In this document: positions 36,185 to 48,647 of the stretch, piece after piece | How positions within the stretch are numbered: position 1 is the first letter of the stretch | Layout of the letters: each line of letters starts with the position of its first letter | Assembly: GCA_011800155.1 (NCBI GenBank) | Contig: CM022371.1 | Span: forward strand, 1,488,001 to 1,552,000 | DNA: 64,000 nt | Reading direction: 5' to 3' | Source of the DNA: Flammulina velutipes | Lineage: Eukaryota > Basidiomycota > Agaricomycetes > Agaricales > Physalacriaceae | Program-made: the position numbers and the translations under genes | The notes under the pieces: generated by a model | Seen by the model: the letters and a program-made list of their open reading frames with translations, nothing else | Database searches by the model: none | Told to the model about the DNA's origin: nothing

Positions 36185-36800
36185 ATGTCAGCTTTGAGAC
36201 CAGCAATTATAATAGTCATGGCAGGTGTCCTTCTGCCTACTGAAGTATTAGCACTGAATGACAATACAGGGGGTTTGTGGCACTGGCAAGTCCACCCTTG
36301 GAAATGCAGTCGCAGACGCTCTCGGTCTCCCGTTCATCGATGGCGACGACCTCCATCCCGCCTCGAATGTCGCAAAAATGTCCGCCGGAACCCCGTTGAA
36401 CGATGAAGATCGTATGCCCTGGCTCGCTACTGTTCGAAAAGCAGGTGAAACGGAGGTGGCCAAAGGCTCAGGTGGCGCCGTACTCGCATGCTCCTCGCTC
36501 AAAAAGTCATACCGCCAAGTGCTTCGTGGACTGTCCGAATCCACAGCGGAAAATACAACAGACGAACAGCTACCGACGTGTTTTCTCTGGATCAAAGGAT
36601 CGCGTGAATTGTTGCTGGATAGGATGGCAAAGAGGCAGGGCCACTTTATGAAGGTCTCGATGCTCGATAGTCAGCTGGCTACTTTGGAGGATCCAGAGGA
36701 GGAATCCGACGTTGTGGTTGTACCGGCAGAGAACTCTACGCCAGAACAGTTGAAGATATCATTGGAGGGAGTGAAGAGGCTGACTAGCAGCCGCGAGTAA
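36185..36800 (+). CDS. Gluconokinase (GntK/IdnK family)
   Basis: Phosphorylates D-gluconate with ATP to 6-phosphogluconate, feeding the pentose phosphate pathway. Exon 1 (36185-36220) gives MSALRPAIIIVM and exon 2 (36270-36800) continues GVCGTGKSTLGNAVADALGL, so the beta strand and Walker A loop join as IIIVM-GVCGTGKST, the family pattern. This needs a GC-AG intron (36221-36269, donor GCAGGT). Next come 'FIDGDDLHPASNVAKMSAGT' and PLNDEDRMPWL, both gluconokinase signatures, then ACSSLKKSYRQVLRG. The C-terminal 'QGHFMKVSMLDSQLATLEDP' is typical. An internal ATG at 36258 reads straight into the P-loop but would lose the first beta strand. Total 188 residues, a normal length for the family. Confidence 0.88.
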
Positions 36801-37136
36801 TTGCGCAATCCATTATATGTATGACATACCACCGGTTATTTTGTACAGAGGCTGAACCTTTGAACAGTTTGGATACGGTTACGGTACAGTTACGGTAGCC
36901 TGACCTTTTAATGTACGGGTAGATCCGTCCGATGCGCCGATACAACCTCGTTCAAACTACCATACCGCGTCGCACGCTAGATGGACTGGAGCTGGACTTG
37001 GGAGCAACATGTCTTTGTATACTCGGTGCGAAATGATCTTTAAGCAGCACCCACTGTGACGAATTTCCTCACCGGCGCACCGCGCTTGGCTCGGGCGCTC
37101 GCCTACTTAAAACTCAAGATCCATCCGCGGCTCGAC
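36801..37136. other. Intergenic and promoter region of the dehydrogenase gene
   Basis: No gene. The stretch contains the presumed 3' UTR of gluconokinase and the upstream region of the dehydrogenase. A GC-rich segment around 37070-37105 precedes the TATA box. Confidence 0.4.
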
Positions 37137-37143
37137 TATATAA
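37137..37143 (+). promoter_or_regulatory. TATA box of the dehydrogenase gene
   Basis: TATATAA, 45 nt before the ATG at 37182. Confidence 0.55.
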
Positions 37144-37181
37144 CCCTCCGATGATTTTTCTGACCTCCATAACCCCCCCAA

Positions 37182-38517
37182 ATGGCACGCTCAACTACCA
37201 ACTTTGCTTGTGTGCTCATGAAACCTATGACCGTCGAAGTCAAGGAGGTTCCCATTCCCTTTCTGAGCAAAGACGACGTGAAAGTCAGAGTCGAGTCTAC
37301 TGGGCTCTGCGGTACTGATGTACGCTCTTCTCGAAATGCCCGTGTACGACCAACTAACTCGTTTCAGCTCACCATCTACAAGAATTTCGGCGTTGGAAAG
37401 GAGCTCATGACTGAACCGGTGGTCTTGGGACACGAGTCTGCTGGGGTCGTCGTTGAGGTAGGCGTGAACGTCCAATCCGTCTCCGTGGGAGATCGAGTAG
37501 CGATTGAACCCTTCTTTTTCTGTCGCAAGTACTATAGCTTCTCTCCGTATACGTATGACCACACTTACGCCTCATCTAGATGTCATAACTGTAAGATAGG
37601 AAGGACCAATCTGTGCACAACCTTCCGCCAGGCAGGCTTCAGAGATGTACAAGGCAGTATGTCATCCTTCTCTCGTAATTGCGCCACATTCTCACCATGT
37701 AGCTCTGTCGCAATACTACGTCTGCGATGTTGGATTTCTCATAAATATACCCGATTCAATAAGCTGGGAGGAGGCGGGGTGCATCCAGCCTTTAGCTGTC
37801 GCAGTGCACCTAGCACAACGCGCACAGTTCTCGAAATGTCAAACTATCGCTGTATTGTGAGCATCAGACATTTCCAATGGTGGAAATACTAATGGGAAAA
37901 CTAGCGGATGTGGACCTTTAGGTTGTCTAATCATGGCCGTCGCGCGCGCATATGGGGTCTCAAAAATCCTTGCATTCAATAGATCTCAAAAGCGTGCGGA
38001 CTTCGCCAGGTCATTATGGGCTGACTATGTAGCAGTACCACCAATACGCGCGAAACAGGAAGATCCTTTTGCATGGGCAGAGTCTTTCAAAGCGAAAGTA
38101 ATGGCGGAAACAGCTCTTGATGCGTGTGGCGTAGACGTGGCAGTGGATGCCTCCGGGGCTGAAAGCTGCATGCAAGCTGGAATGAGCTTCGTACGTCCAG
38201 GAGGAACATGTATGTCATACTCTCCAATCTGAATGTTGTTACTCATCGATTCCGTAGATGTTCAAGCAGGACTTGGTCTCCCTCTCAATACATTCCCGGC
38301 CTCTATGATCGTTATCAAGGAACTCAACGTCATAGGAAGCGTGCGATACACGCCTGGCTGCTTCAAGACAGCCATTGACTTGATTGCTAGCGGGAAGGTT
38401 GATCTCAAACCATTAATCACGGCGGTATTCCCTCTATCCAAATCCGTAGAGGCTCTGGAGACGGTGATGAGCGGTGAATCTATGAAAGTCATAATCAGAA
38501 ACCAACAAATGCAATAA
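37182..38517 (+). CDS. Zinc-dependent medium-chain dehydrogenase (sorbitol/xylitol/alcohol dehydrogenase type)
   Basis: NAD(P)-dependent oxidoreductase of the zinc ADH superfamily. Six exons join in frame: 37182-37319, 37368-37528, 37580-37656, 37703-37856, 37905-38209 and 38258-38517 (364 residues). Catalytic zinc ligands are visible as Cys in TGLCGTD and His-Glu in LGHESAGVV. The structural-zinc lobe has its four cysteines in 'FCRKCHNCKIGRTNLC'. The nucleotide-binding Rossmann motif is 'IAVFGCGPLGCLIMAVARAY' (GxGxxG). Residues such as IEPFFFCRKC and the C-terminal NVIGSVRYTPGCF put it near the polyol (sorbitol, xylitol, arabinitol) dehydrogenases, but the substrate cannot be read from sequence alone. 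It is parallel to and downstream of gluconokinase, suggesting local carbon-metabolism genes. Confidence 0.85.
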
Positions 38518-38609
38518 AACTATGCTTCACATGACAACATACAACCTTAAGAAAATGAGCGCTACGCGACATTGACCCGATCAAATACATTCTATTCAGT
38601 AGTACAACA

Positions 38610-40959
38610 TTAGATGTCATTAGTCCAAATCTTCTGCATCTCCTTCTTGAACGGTTCCAGCGTGAACTCGACCGCTGAGCACGGATACCCTATTTCGAAC
38701 TTCTCAAGAACCAACGGGTGAAGAACACCCAAGGTACCGAGCTCAATATCTCGTGCGGGATTTGTGTGGAGAGCTGCCACAACCTTGTGCTTCAGCTCCG
38801 ACAACGCGGTCTTCTTGGATGGAGGAGGAGGTCTATAGTAAATTGTGGCGGCACGCCCAGGGAAGAAAGCAGGATCTGCACCGAAGATTAGCACGCGAAA
38901 CATACAGGACCAATGGACAATAGTACCTTCAGTTTCTTTGAGATAGTAACCGGTCTCCCTATCATAATCGTCGCTGCGAATCCGAGGCACGTCTAGCATC
39001 TTCATGGCTCTGTCAAGAACGCCGTGAATGACTTCAAAACCTGCGGTCTTGTTGCACCAAACCGCGCCAGCATGCCGTATGTTGCGCGCTTGCCTTTCTC
39101 GTGAGAGGTCCTTGATGACTATGTCACCAGTCTCGAAGATCTTTATAGGTAACGCGTGCGAACGATTCTCTCGTACTGTCTTGAGGAGGCCAGGTAGTAA
39201 TGTCGTGCGCACAACTTGGAATTCTAGGGACTTCGGGTTGGCGATCCGTACTGCCGTTGAAGTCCACTTCTTGTCGGTATGATTGAGGAAGTCGAAGTTC
39301 TCCTCTAATGAACACTGCACGAAACGGAATTAGAAAGATAATTGCACCAAGGCTTGAAAGAGACGAACCAATGTCAATGGAAGAACCTCGACCCAACCAG
39401 CTAATCCCCATTCAAGTCGGATGGTATCGCTGAGCTTGCTAATTGCAGACGGTTGGCCCACAGTTGTCGTAGCAGGGAAGGTATGGGGAAGATTGTTGAA
39501 TCCATACGCGATTGCCGCGTCCTCCATTATATCACACTCGTGGAAAATGTCTGGACGCGTAGGGGGTACTACCACATCTATTGCGTCTTTCGTCGGATCA
39601 CTAGGAGAGACGGAAGCTTCCAGAGTCATCCTCTTCAAAAGAGGAATAACCTCATCCGTTGTTAGGTTGAGGCCTGTACAGTTATTGATATACGACGTGT
39701 GTGCGACCGTTTTGCGAGGAGCAAGGTTTGGTGTTATGTGAGTCTCCCCATCCGCGGTTATGATTTTGACGGGTTCGATGCTATCCAAGAGGGAGGTCAG
39801 GGTTTTACTTGCTTAGAGGAATAAAAACATACGTGAAGGGTACTTCGCAGTATTCTGAGAACATCGTCGCGACAATATTCACCACGATATCTAGTTTCGT
39901 CTTGTCCGTCGCCGTCACATCGATGAAGACGTTTTTTGTGTCAAGTGTAATCTTGCTGTGGTTTGAGTTGATAATGGGGGGCATGGAGAGAACCCGATCT
40001 TCTGCGTCGTAGATGATGGGGTACACTGGGGCGTCTCGGATGATGTGCAGATATTTCGATAAATGTTTATCGGACTGCATAGATGTGAGAACGACGATGA
40101 ATAGAAACCATGAAAGGCTGACCTCGTAGACAGTCATCAGCTCTTCGGCTGTGTATTCCTTGTCCTTGTTCAGCGGTGCGAATTTGATGTCCTTGGGTGA
40201 ACGAGCTTCGTATCTGAAGGGAGCCTTTACAGTATCCATGTCGTGGGTTCCAATGGCTACAAGTTGTCTCCTACGACAGATATTTTGGTGAAGTTTGTCT
40301 TGGAGATCGATGAACGAAGCATATGAGCTCGGCGTGAACTTGACATTTCGCAAGATGGCACAGGCGAACAACGGTCGAACTTGGGCAGTCTAAACTGTTA
40401 GGTAAGGGGTGTTCGTTGGCGAGCTTCGCGTGGCGTACCTCTGGAGCAATAGTCACAGTCAAAAGGTCCTTCTCTCCTCCTGGGGGATACACTAGTTTGT
40501 ACTGAGGTGTCTTTGATTTTTCAAGGAATGTCCTGAGGGATCGTGCGATGCCTTCGATGCACAGAAGATCGTATCTGTAGTAGATTGGTACGATGTCGAA
40601 TAGGAAACGAAGGTGAATACCGGTTGGCTGGTACTTCAATTTTTAGTTGCTGCAGCCAAGTCAGGACAAGCGATTGAAGATGCCAATAGACACGTACCGG
40701 TCGCTCAGCTGGCAGACCTTTCTTCTTGGCCTCTTCCACCTCTTCTGTTGTCTGGAATGCGCGTCAAAATCCTGTGGTCCCGTTTAAAAAGACACGAACG
40801 TCTTCATCAAGCTCGAGGCCGTATTCAAAGCACAAGACATCGAACTCGTCCGTCGCTGCGACTGTGAGCAACGTCCAGCACGGAATGCAATGCGCGCTCA
40901 CTGAATTCCTGGCCAAGGCGCTCCCAGAGCTCTGCTTTATCGACGGCAACGGTGGGCAT
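38610..40959 (-). CDS. Phenylalanyl-tRNA synthetase beta subunit, cytosolic
   Basis: The beta subunit of the alpha2-beta2 enzyme that charges tRNA-Phe. The start [19 protein letters not shown] at 40957-40959 and the next exon '[15 protein letters not shown]' match the eukaryotic family closely. Later exons show '[20 protein letters not shown]', the B3/B4 editing-domain region ([11 protein letters not shown]), the B5 domain ([38 protein letters not shown]) and the catalytic-like C-terminal module ([40 protein letters not shown]), with a TAA at 38610-38612. About 590 residues and seven or more short introns. It is head-to-head with DPH6: the two ATGs are about 70 bp apart. Confidence 0.92.
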
Positions 40960-41028
40960 TGTCAAAGGTATATCGAGTCAAGATTCAAAGCACGTGCGCA
41001 GATACTACTTTGATCAACTTGATCCATC

Positions 41029-43476
41029 ATGAAGTACGTTTCTCTGCTGAGTGGCGGTAAAGACAGCTGCTTCAATCTCCTTCACTGTCAGAAAAATGGA
41101 CACGAGCTCGTTGCTGCCGCCTCGCTTGGCCCAGAGCCGGGAAAGGAGGAATTGGACTCATACATGTATCAGACTGTCGGGCAAGACGCTATAGAACTGG
41201 TCGCAAAAGCTCTCGATGTACCTTTGTTTCGAAGAATAATCTCTGGAACTCCTAAAGAGCAACGCAATGAGTATGGCGACAGAGTATCAACTGGCGGGGT
41301 CTCTGGCGACGAAACTGAGGATCTCTTCGAGCTTTTGGCCGACGTCAAAGTGGGAAGAACCACAATCTAAGTTTCTGGTATACTCATAACCGTAGAAACA
41401 TCACCCAGATGTTACTGGTGTATCTGTAGGCGCTATTCTGTCCAACTACCAGCGCCTTAGAGTGGATCATGTGTAAGCAATCATTCATTAACTCTCGATT
41501 CCTACTCATGCGCCAAAGGTGTCGTCGATTGTCATTGGTACCTCTGTGTTACCTATGGCAGCGCTCCCAGAAAGACCTCTTGTTGGAGATGCTCGATGCG
41601 GGCATGAATGTGGTCCTGATCAAAGTTGCTGGTATAGGTCTAACCAAGCATCATCTGGGAAAGACGCTAGGTGAGATGAAAGACACGTTCTTCAAATTGG
41701 CAAGCTCTCTCAAACTCTCTGCAACCCATCTTCTGATTATGATCCTAGAACGAACTCTACGGATCACACATATGTGGCGAAGGAGGTGAATACGAGAGTC
41801 TGACGCTGGATTGCCCCCTTTTCAAAAGCAAGATACAACTGTAATCGATCTACTTCGATATGTCTAATAGATACTAACAACTTGTAGAGAAGAAACCGAA
41901 ACCGTAATGCATTCCGACAATGATATTGCATCTGTGGCATATCTCCGTATCAAACGAGCGTCTCTAGTACCCAAGGGCGACACGTCCTTTGAACTCCGGA
42001 TACCACCGCTGTTAGAAGATCTTGACTTCCAGGATTCTCCTCTGGCTGGGGATGCATTGGTTCCTACCTCAGAGCCAGAATTGCCTCAAGACAAATCACA
42101 TCCTCTACCCCCAGCATCCGCAAAACAGGGCTATTGGATTGGTGTCGCTAATATACAAGCGCCACATGTTTCTCAAACAACTTCGATCTCAGAAGAAGTA
42201 GCTGCTTGCTTTGAGCTTTTAAAAGGTCAAGAATTCTCCCATCGATTCTATTCCCCCAGTCCTGACGGTGTCAATTCTCAGAGCACCTCTCCCGCTTCGA
42301 CTCCGAGCTCTCACACTGTGCAAATATCAATGTATATCTATCATCCATGGACTTCTTCGCCGAGATGAACGTAGTCTACGCCACATACTTCGGAACCAGC
42401 CCTCCTGCCCGTGCGTGCATCGCTGTGGATCTTCCAGGTGACAACCGCGTAAAATTGGACTGTGTGGCATATAATGGGCCTGAAAGGCATGCTTTGCACG
42501 TCCAGGGTATCAGCTACTGGGCACCAGCAAACATCGGTCCCTACTCCCAGGCAATCAAAGTAAGAATGCTACCATACCATATCATACCCAAGGCTGACAT
42601 GTTGCAAGGGAAGCGAGAGGGCATTCATCTCTGGACAAATCGGCATGATACCCTCTGATCTCTCCCTCCCCTCCCCCAGGACTCTCAAATTAGAAACGGC
42701 TCTTTGCGCACAACATGCCGATCGTATAATCGATGCACTAAAGGAGAACACCGGCAATTGGAAGGGACATTGCCAACTGGCTATATATTGGCTATCGGAT
42801 CCTAAGCACTATCAGCTCGTTTCCGGCGAACATGAACGAAGATACCCACGTTCTGTAGCCACTACGGCGGACAAGCAACGCGTTCCTGCCATCTATGCCG
42901 CTGTTAAGTCTCTGCCCAAAGGCGCTTTGGTGGAGAAACAGATGCTCCTTCATACTGGGCGTTTCAGCGTTAAAGATGAAGACGAGGACGAGTTCGTGAT
43001 CCAAGACAAGCTGCCATCCACTTCGTACACACCGACTCCTGGTCCAAATGACCGATTTTCTTACGACTTTCATTGGTTTGAGGGTTGTTCCTCCCGTGTT
43101 CTGACGATCGGTGTCACTGGCGAGGGTAAGTCGCTAGCATGTATAATCCAATCAACGATCGACCTTGACCTGTTGTATAGACGCGCACACCGTCGTACAG
43201 GAAGTGTCAAGGCAGACCAGACTCCGTGATTTCTGGGACATACCAATATCCATCCGGCTGTTCCATCTAGTGGATCAAGCAACTGAAGGCAAGTGCAACG
43301 AAGATCCACTATGTACATCGTCTGACTTATTCGTAGCAACGGACTTCCTGAACGACTTATTCAAAAGCAAACAAAATGAGGCAATAGAGCTTCCAGTGAC
43401 AACAGTTCCTTGCCGTTTCCTTGCAACCAGAGATCTGCCTAGCTGTACTTTCGTCGTCTGCGTAATTACCGCATAA
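41029..43476 (+). CDS. DPH6: Diphthine-ammonia ligase (DPH6) with RidA-like C-terminal domains
   Basis: Carries out the last, ATP-dependent amidation step of diphthamide formation on elongation factor 2. The N-terminus 'MKYVSLLSGGKDSCFNLLHC' holds the SGGKDS PP-loop of the adenine nucleotide alpha hydrolase fold. Later exons give LSNYQRLRVDHV, 'LVPLCYLWQRSQKDLLLEML' and the family signature HICGEGGEYESLTLDCPLF, which is in frame only if a GC-AG intron (41700-41748, donor GCAAGC) is removed. After a linker come two RidA/YjgF-like regions: LSRFDSELSHCANINVYLSS with 'YFGTSPPARACIAVDLPGDN', and ISYWAPANIGPYSQAI with ISGQIGMIPSDL. This two-part layout is usual for eukaryotic DPH6. Exon 1 is 41029-41349; the stop is at 43474-43476. 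Confidence 0.9.
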
Positions 43477-43790
43477 CGAGAATATTGAATGGCAACAAAT
43501 TCACGTCTCATTAGTGTTGAAGGGGTGGTCGCGATGAAGAGATCTTCAGATATAGTGGATAGCGTGATAATTGCATCATGAATAGACGTTGTAGATTCTG
43601 TAGATCGAGTAAGTAGATCAGTACGCTATCTGTGCTACGGTAAAACTGACTGAGAATTGGAGGACCATAAATAATACTAGGAGCCTGTGCACCGGCAAAA
43701 CCATGGAAAACCAGATAGTAATGTACAATGTTGATGATGTGCGACTAAGAAGTTGAAAGATTTGCAAGCAAAGCAATTGTTCGAGGCTAG
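43477..43790. other. Shared 3' region between DPH6 and the sugar transporter
   Basis: The two genes converge here. I see only presumptive 3' UTR sequence and no gene or repeat. Confidence 0.45.
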
Positions 43791-46080
43791 CTAGGGTGTG
43801 TTTCCGGACTGGAGGAGGCGCATTTCCCCTAGGCGTCTTCTCATCGCCTTTTCCGTCGGGGTTGGAGGTACCCTGCGGGCAAGCAATGCTCTGAATAAAT
43901 TGTTAGCTACAAGATAGTGATCGAATGGCACGTCCGTACCCAAACAACGTGCAAAGGCCTCCAAAGCGCAATACCCACGCAACGCCATTCTTGCCGAAGT
44001 AGACATGCTCATTCGCCGGATCGTCATCGATTGTCTTATCTACGACGCGGAAGATGATGCTCGCCGCCAACGAGACGATGAATTGTGGCATGACAATAGC
44101 CAGGTTATGGACCCCAAGGATTGTTCCGCCTGCTACTGGCGTTGCTGAGGGCATGTCATCGGGACCGTTCTCAAATTCATCGTATGATCGACGGCGGGTC
44201 AGCAACGGTTGTTGCTCGCCCACCCTTGTAGGAGGCGTTGATAGCGTGCGAGTGTGCGTCGGCCGAACTACCGTCGTGGGATTAGATATCTCCTTCAAAA
44301 GCTGTCCAAATATGTCAAGTCTCGCTGGTTTGGAAGGTCTCAGGATTTTTACCTCCATGATGATAGCAAACGGCGCCCACATCGCCACAGCCCACGAGAT
44401 ACCAACAAGGGCAACGAACAGAGACGCCTAGTCGCATGTGAGAAGGCGGAAAAATGGAATAGGTGGATAGTCACCTCCAGAACAGTATCTACGAAGAACG
44501 TCATAAACGTTAGGAAACTGAACCACAACATCGCGCCCGTCCATATGTTCCGGAGTAAGAATGGCATGACGGGTAACCTGAGAGGTTTCCCCTTGCGCGC
44601 TGCCTCGGCTCTCCATTCACGCACAGTATGTCGAATGCGAGTAACTTCTGCATCTTCGTCAACGTCTTCTTTATGGGCCATCAGCCTACGATCTCGGCTG
44701 GCTAGGTGAGGCAGGATGGTCCCCGAAATGACTCCAACTGTAATGCGTGAATGACGAACGTTTGTGAAAGAACGTTGACCATACCGATCGAGTAGAATAG
44801 CATCGCAAGTTCCCCTTTCCGAGTGGCAAAATCAGAGTCGGGCTCTCCTCCGATCTCTCTCGCCATGATTTGAGCGACGTAAGTTGTTCTGGAAATTAGA
44901 CATGAGAAACCGATGATCTACTTGCGACGAGAGAAGGACTTGCGAGTAGAACAAGAAAGGGAACCAGCCCATGAAAGCAAATAGTTGCACGTAGCAAACG
45001 CGTCGAATGGGTCTGGGAAGGTTGACAATAGCAGTATAGATGTTATCCAGGACCTCACGGAACTTGCTCTCCTTCCTGGCAGCTGGTCGTTCCTCTTCGG
45101 TATGACAGAAGCACGTTATTCCCACCGTGATCACCAGGATGAGATTACATAGAATGCAGAACTTGCGAAACTGGCTCCCCCCGAATATCTTGAGCAATGG
45201 GAACTCGGCAAGTGGAAGGAAGCCGAACCCAAACCCAATAATGTTGCCTGCGTGGGTCATACGGCCATGCCAAGCATTTCCCGAGTTGAGTTGGGCCGCT
45301 GGGGTGATGTCTAGGAGAAGGTTGCGAAGCGAGGCCTGCAGAGCGTTCAAGGCAAAGTCAAGCAGGTAGAACGATGTCACAGCAAGCCCGATGGCGACAT
45401 TGACCACCTGGACAATCGTAGATGAGCATTAACGGACGAGGGGCTTTGAAAGACACTATGTACTTGCTTGTTCCGACGTTCGTCCCAGTCTCCCGCGCCA
45501 ACTCCGACCAGGTCGACGAAGAATGCTGCCAGAGCTTCGCAGTATGCAAGGACGAGAGTAACCAGTACAAGGACGACAGTAGATCCGATGATCCAGCTCC
45601 GACGCCGCCATTTGGACGTTGAGGAGTCGGATATAGCGCCTAGTAAGGAATGAGTGTATCGCACGGACATCAGTGCGAGATACGTACCGATGACAGGCTG
45701 AGCAATGAGACCGCTGATAGGACCAGCTAGCCAAACGAGAGAAGTGACCTGTTCAGATATGCCGAGAGTGAGCAGAAAGGGTGTTCCGTAGCTGAAGTAC
45801 AACTAAATGAGATTTCCCCACACGGACACCACGTTGTTGGCAGTACGCACCCCAGTTCGACGGTCCACGCTATCTGGGCGCCTGCCATGGATATACTGAG
45901 CGTTATTAGATTCCACGTCGACAGCCTTCGTTTGGTAGCCAGCTGTTTCTTGTTCTTCTTGGCCCCCTCTTGCGCAGGCGGCGACTCCTGGCTGTTGCCC
46001 GAAGGCGCGTTCGTCGACGACTCGTTCATTGTCCTCGATGGCCAGGCTATCTGCGTCGTCGGGTCCTCAGTGTCGGCCAT
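43791..46080 (-). CDS. Sucrose / alpha-glucoside transporter (GPH-type MFS, Sut1-like)
   Basis: Proton-coupled sugar uptake permease in the plasma membrane. A hydrophilic N-terminus of about 50 residues precedes 12 predicted spans. The first is WNLITLSISMAGAQIAWTVE, and PFLLTLGISEQVTSLVWLAG plus GPISGLIAQPVIG follow as in plant SUT and fission-yeast Sut1 proteins. The family landmark 'LFAFMGWFPFLFYSTTYVAQ' is in frame only if a GC-AG intron (44943-44889 on the minus strand, donor GCAAGT) is removed. A long cytoplasmic loop follows the tenth span, with LTRRRSYDEFENGPDD, and 'GVHNLAIVMPQFIVSLAASI' forms a late span. The start at 46080 (MADTED) is preferred; ATG at 46092 is four codons upstream. 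The stop is at 43791-43793. Confidence 0.85.
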
Positions 46081-46092
46081 TGCATGATGCAT

Positions 46093-46546
46093 GTATGCAC
46101 GTTGGCGAAGGGGTGGTGGCGGTAAGAGTCAGACAGTCACTTCAAGTCTTCCATCGGCGGTATTCATTTGTCCTTGCGTACGTAAGCGAACACCTGGGCA
46201 GCTGAGCCACGCTCATTAGTCTGCATTCCTCCTCTAACCTGCTCGCTAAACGCGATAGAATCCAAAGGGAGACATATATGCATACGTTCCTTTAAGGATC
46301 CCCCTTCCCCTTCAGACAATTTGATAACGTGGCGCACAAAACCTAGAAATGGAAGGAAATAAAGATGCATACAATTTAAGAATACTATAACAATACACAT
46401 GTCTTGTATTGCAAGAGAGTGTCCTGGATGAGGATGGGGTGAAAACAACAAAGCAACGTATAGCAGAATAGTGCATGCTAACATACAAATCGCGGGTGAT
46501 GGTGGTGGTACAGTGTGATATACATACTTAACACAAATGAGCGATA
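46093..46546. other. Intergenic region between the transporter and the ankyrin gene
   Basis: No gene seen. It should hold the transporter promoter (left) and the 3' UTR of the ankyrin gene (right), both on the minus strand. Confidence 0.4.
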
Positions 46547-48391
46547 TCAGGCGCGAAATGAAGAAGTCGAAAGGCCACGTCGGTGTGCAGACAGCGAGTC
46601 CGAGATGAAAGGCTTGAACGCCATTCGCCGACTGGCCAGAGGCGTGTGGTTATCCTCCGCAGGAAGAGGTGGCTCGGGGAATTGCGCGTACTGGCTCGGT
46701 GGGCCCGTAAAGTTCTCTGCTTCTTCGTGAAGATTGTCGTCCAGAGAACTCATGGTGCGCGCAGAGGAGGGGGATACGCTGTTGGAAATCGAGGATGACC
46801 GGGATACCAAAGGCTTTGGGAAAACAGCAGGGCGGGCTGAAGTGGGATTGGTGCCCGCACGGATACGGCTCTCGAGAGGTAGAGTGCTCGATGCTGGCGG
46901 TGGTTTTATGACCAACTGGGAGGCAGACATGGACGGTCGTAGCCTTCGAGGTGTCGTCGACCCACTGGTAGGTAAAGTATTCAACGTCGACATCTCCTCT
47001 CCGTTCCCATTCGGTGATGACCCATTTGATTTGTTATCAGTCGATGAGGTGTCTTGACTGCCGCTTCGATTCCTCCTCAAGTACTTTTCCCGTGCCGTGG
47101 CATCTGTCTGTCGGACTCGGTCGGCCAGGTGTGATAATGCCGACATGGTTCCATTTGCCGGGTGACCACCAGCGACGGCTTGGAAGGGTGTGTTCGGACC
47201 AGACGTGTGGGACGAGGCAGACAACGACGAGTGGCTCAACGGCGGCGCCAGACCGTTGCTTTCCAGGTCGCCACTATCAGATGTCTCGGTCGTTCTGCTT
47301 GTTCCTGAACCACTCCGCATGCGTGGTGACTCAAATGAATTTTGAGAACGATAGGTGGATGAATTGGAGGCTGTGGTGCCAGTATCATTGCTTCTCGAGG
47401 TACCTTGGGCGAGCATCCGCCGCGATCGCTTATTGTTCTCAAACTGCAGACGCACGGTGTCCATCAAGGTTTCCTGAGTTGTGAAACTGTGTACTCGTGT
47501 GAGAGGCAAATTTAGATCAGAATGATTAGACATACGAGTAGGCATAGTCTGCAGCGGTGAAATTGTCATTATTCCGGGCAGTGTGAGAGCAGCCGCGTTC
47601 TACGAGGAGCTGGACAACCTAAGGAGCTGATGTGAGGATATAGATAGTGCAATTTTGACAGTTCACCCACGGGTATATGGCCCCAAGCGCTGGCGCTAGA
47701 AAGGGTGTCAGTCGGACAGCGGCGGGAAACGGTTAAGAAGACATACGAATGTAATGGGGCATTGCCTTTGTTGTCTGATAGGTCGACATCAGCACCTAGT
47801 TCACAGAGCATCTGCAAGCCAGTTAGACGGAGTCGCGTGAATCGGATTATGAAGCGCACCCTAACTAGCTCTTCTTTGCCCTTGAGAGCGGCTACATGAA
47901 GAGCGGTCTTTCCTTGGTTGTTCGACCAATCCAACACTTTGGGATAGCGATCGTAATAGAGTCGGGCCATTCGAAGTGTGGCTCGCATGTACTCTCCGGT
48001 GCTCTGCATCGAATGATATGGCGTCGACGTGAGAGGTTTCTGGTCCGCAAGTAACATGAGAATCGTGTTGTTATCGGCGTCCTGTCGAAGAGTTAGGATC
48101 GAATACGAAGAGCAACAAGTCGCCACGCACCCGACTGTACTCGTAGTCATCGTGCCCCTCCGATAAAAGGAATTCGAACGTCTCCTCGTGCCCAAGAACG
48201 GCTGCCCAAGCTAATGAAGTGTACCGACGAAGTCCTGGGTCGGTATTGCGCATATCTGTTCGTTCGACGAGGCGCTTGACGAGGGCAAGGTTATTCTCTA
48301 GATGATGATGAGCAGTCGGTGTCGCTGTTCACTGTGAGCACGTACCCTTTACTGCCCGACGCAGACGGGCAGAAGGATCTTTTTCAGCCAT
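46547..48391 (-). CDS. Ankyrin-repeat protein with long Ser/Pro-rich tail
   Basis: The start MAEKDPSARLRRAVK at 48389-48391 joins through a GTACGT intron to ENNLALVKRLVERTDMRNTD. Ankyrin repeats follow: 'SLAWAAVLGHEETFEFLLSE', DADNNTILMLLADQKP, 'NNQGKTALHVAALKGKEELV' and NKGNAPLHYASAWGHIPVVQLL. These are normal protein-binding repeats of about 33 residues. The remaining 340 or so residues, mostly one exon (46547 to about 47490), are disordered, rich in Ser, Thr, Pro and Asn, and end in a basic tail. Fungal proteins with N-terminal ankyrins and disordered tails often serve as adaptors, but I cannot name the orthologue. It is divergent from the STEEP1-like gene with 256 bp between starts. Confidence 0.78.
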
Positions 48392-48647
48392 TGCCAGCGA
48401 ACTGGAAAGGGAGATGCCTTTGGCAGAAAGGAATAAAAGCAAGGTGGACGTATTTCAATCCCAGAGTTGTCTCGGATCACGTGGAGCGGTTCCCGATTTG
48501 AGATAATTTAAATTTCTCGGAACCTCCTTACAACCTTCATTCCAGGTTCGTGGCGCAGGCTCAGAAGCACTTTCGTTTATTCATCAGCAGACTTCTCAGG
48601 CTCCCTTTCGCTTAGACTAGGTTTAGCCAGGCATAATCTCACCAACA

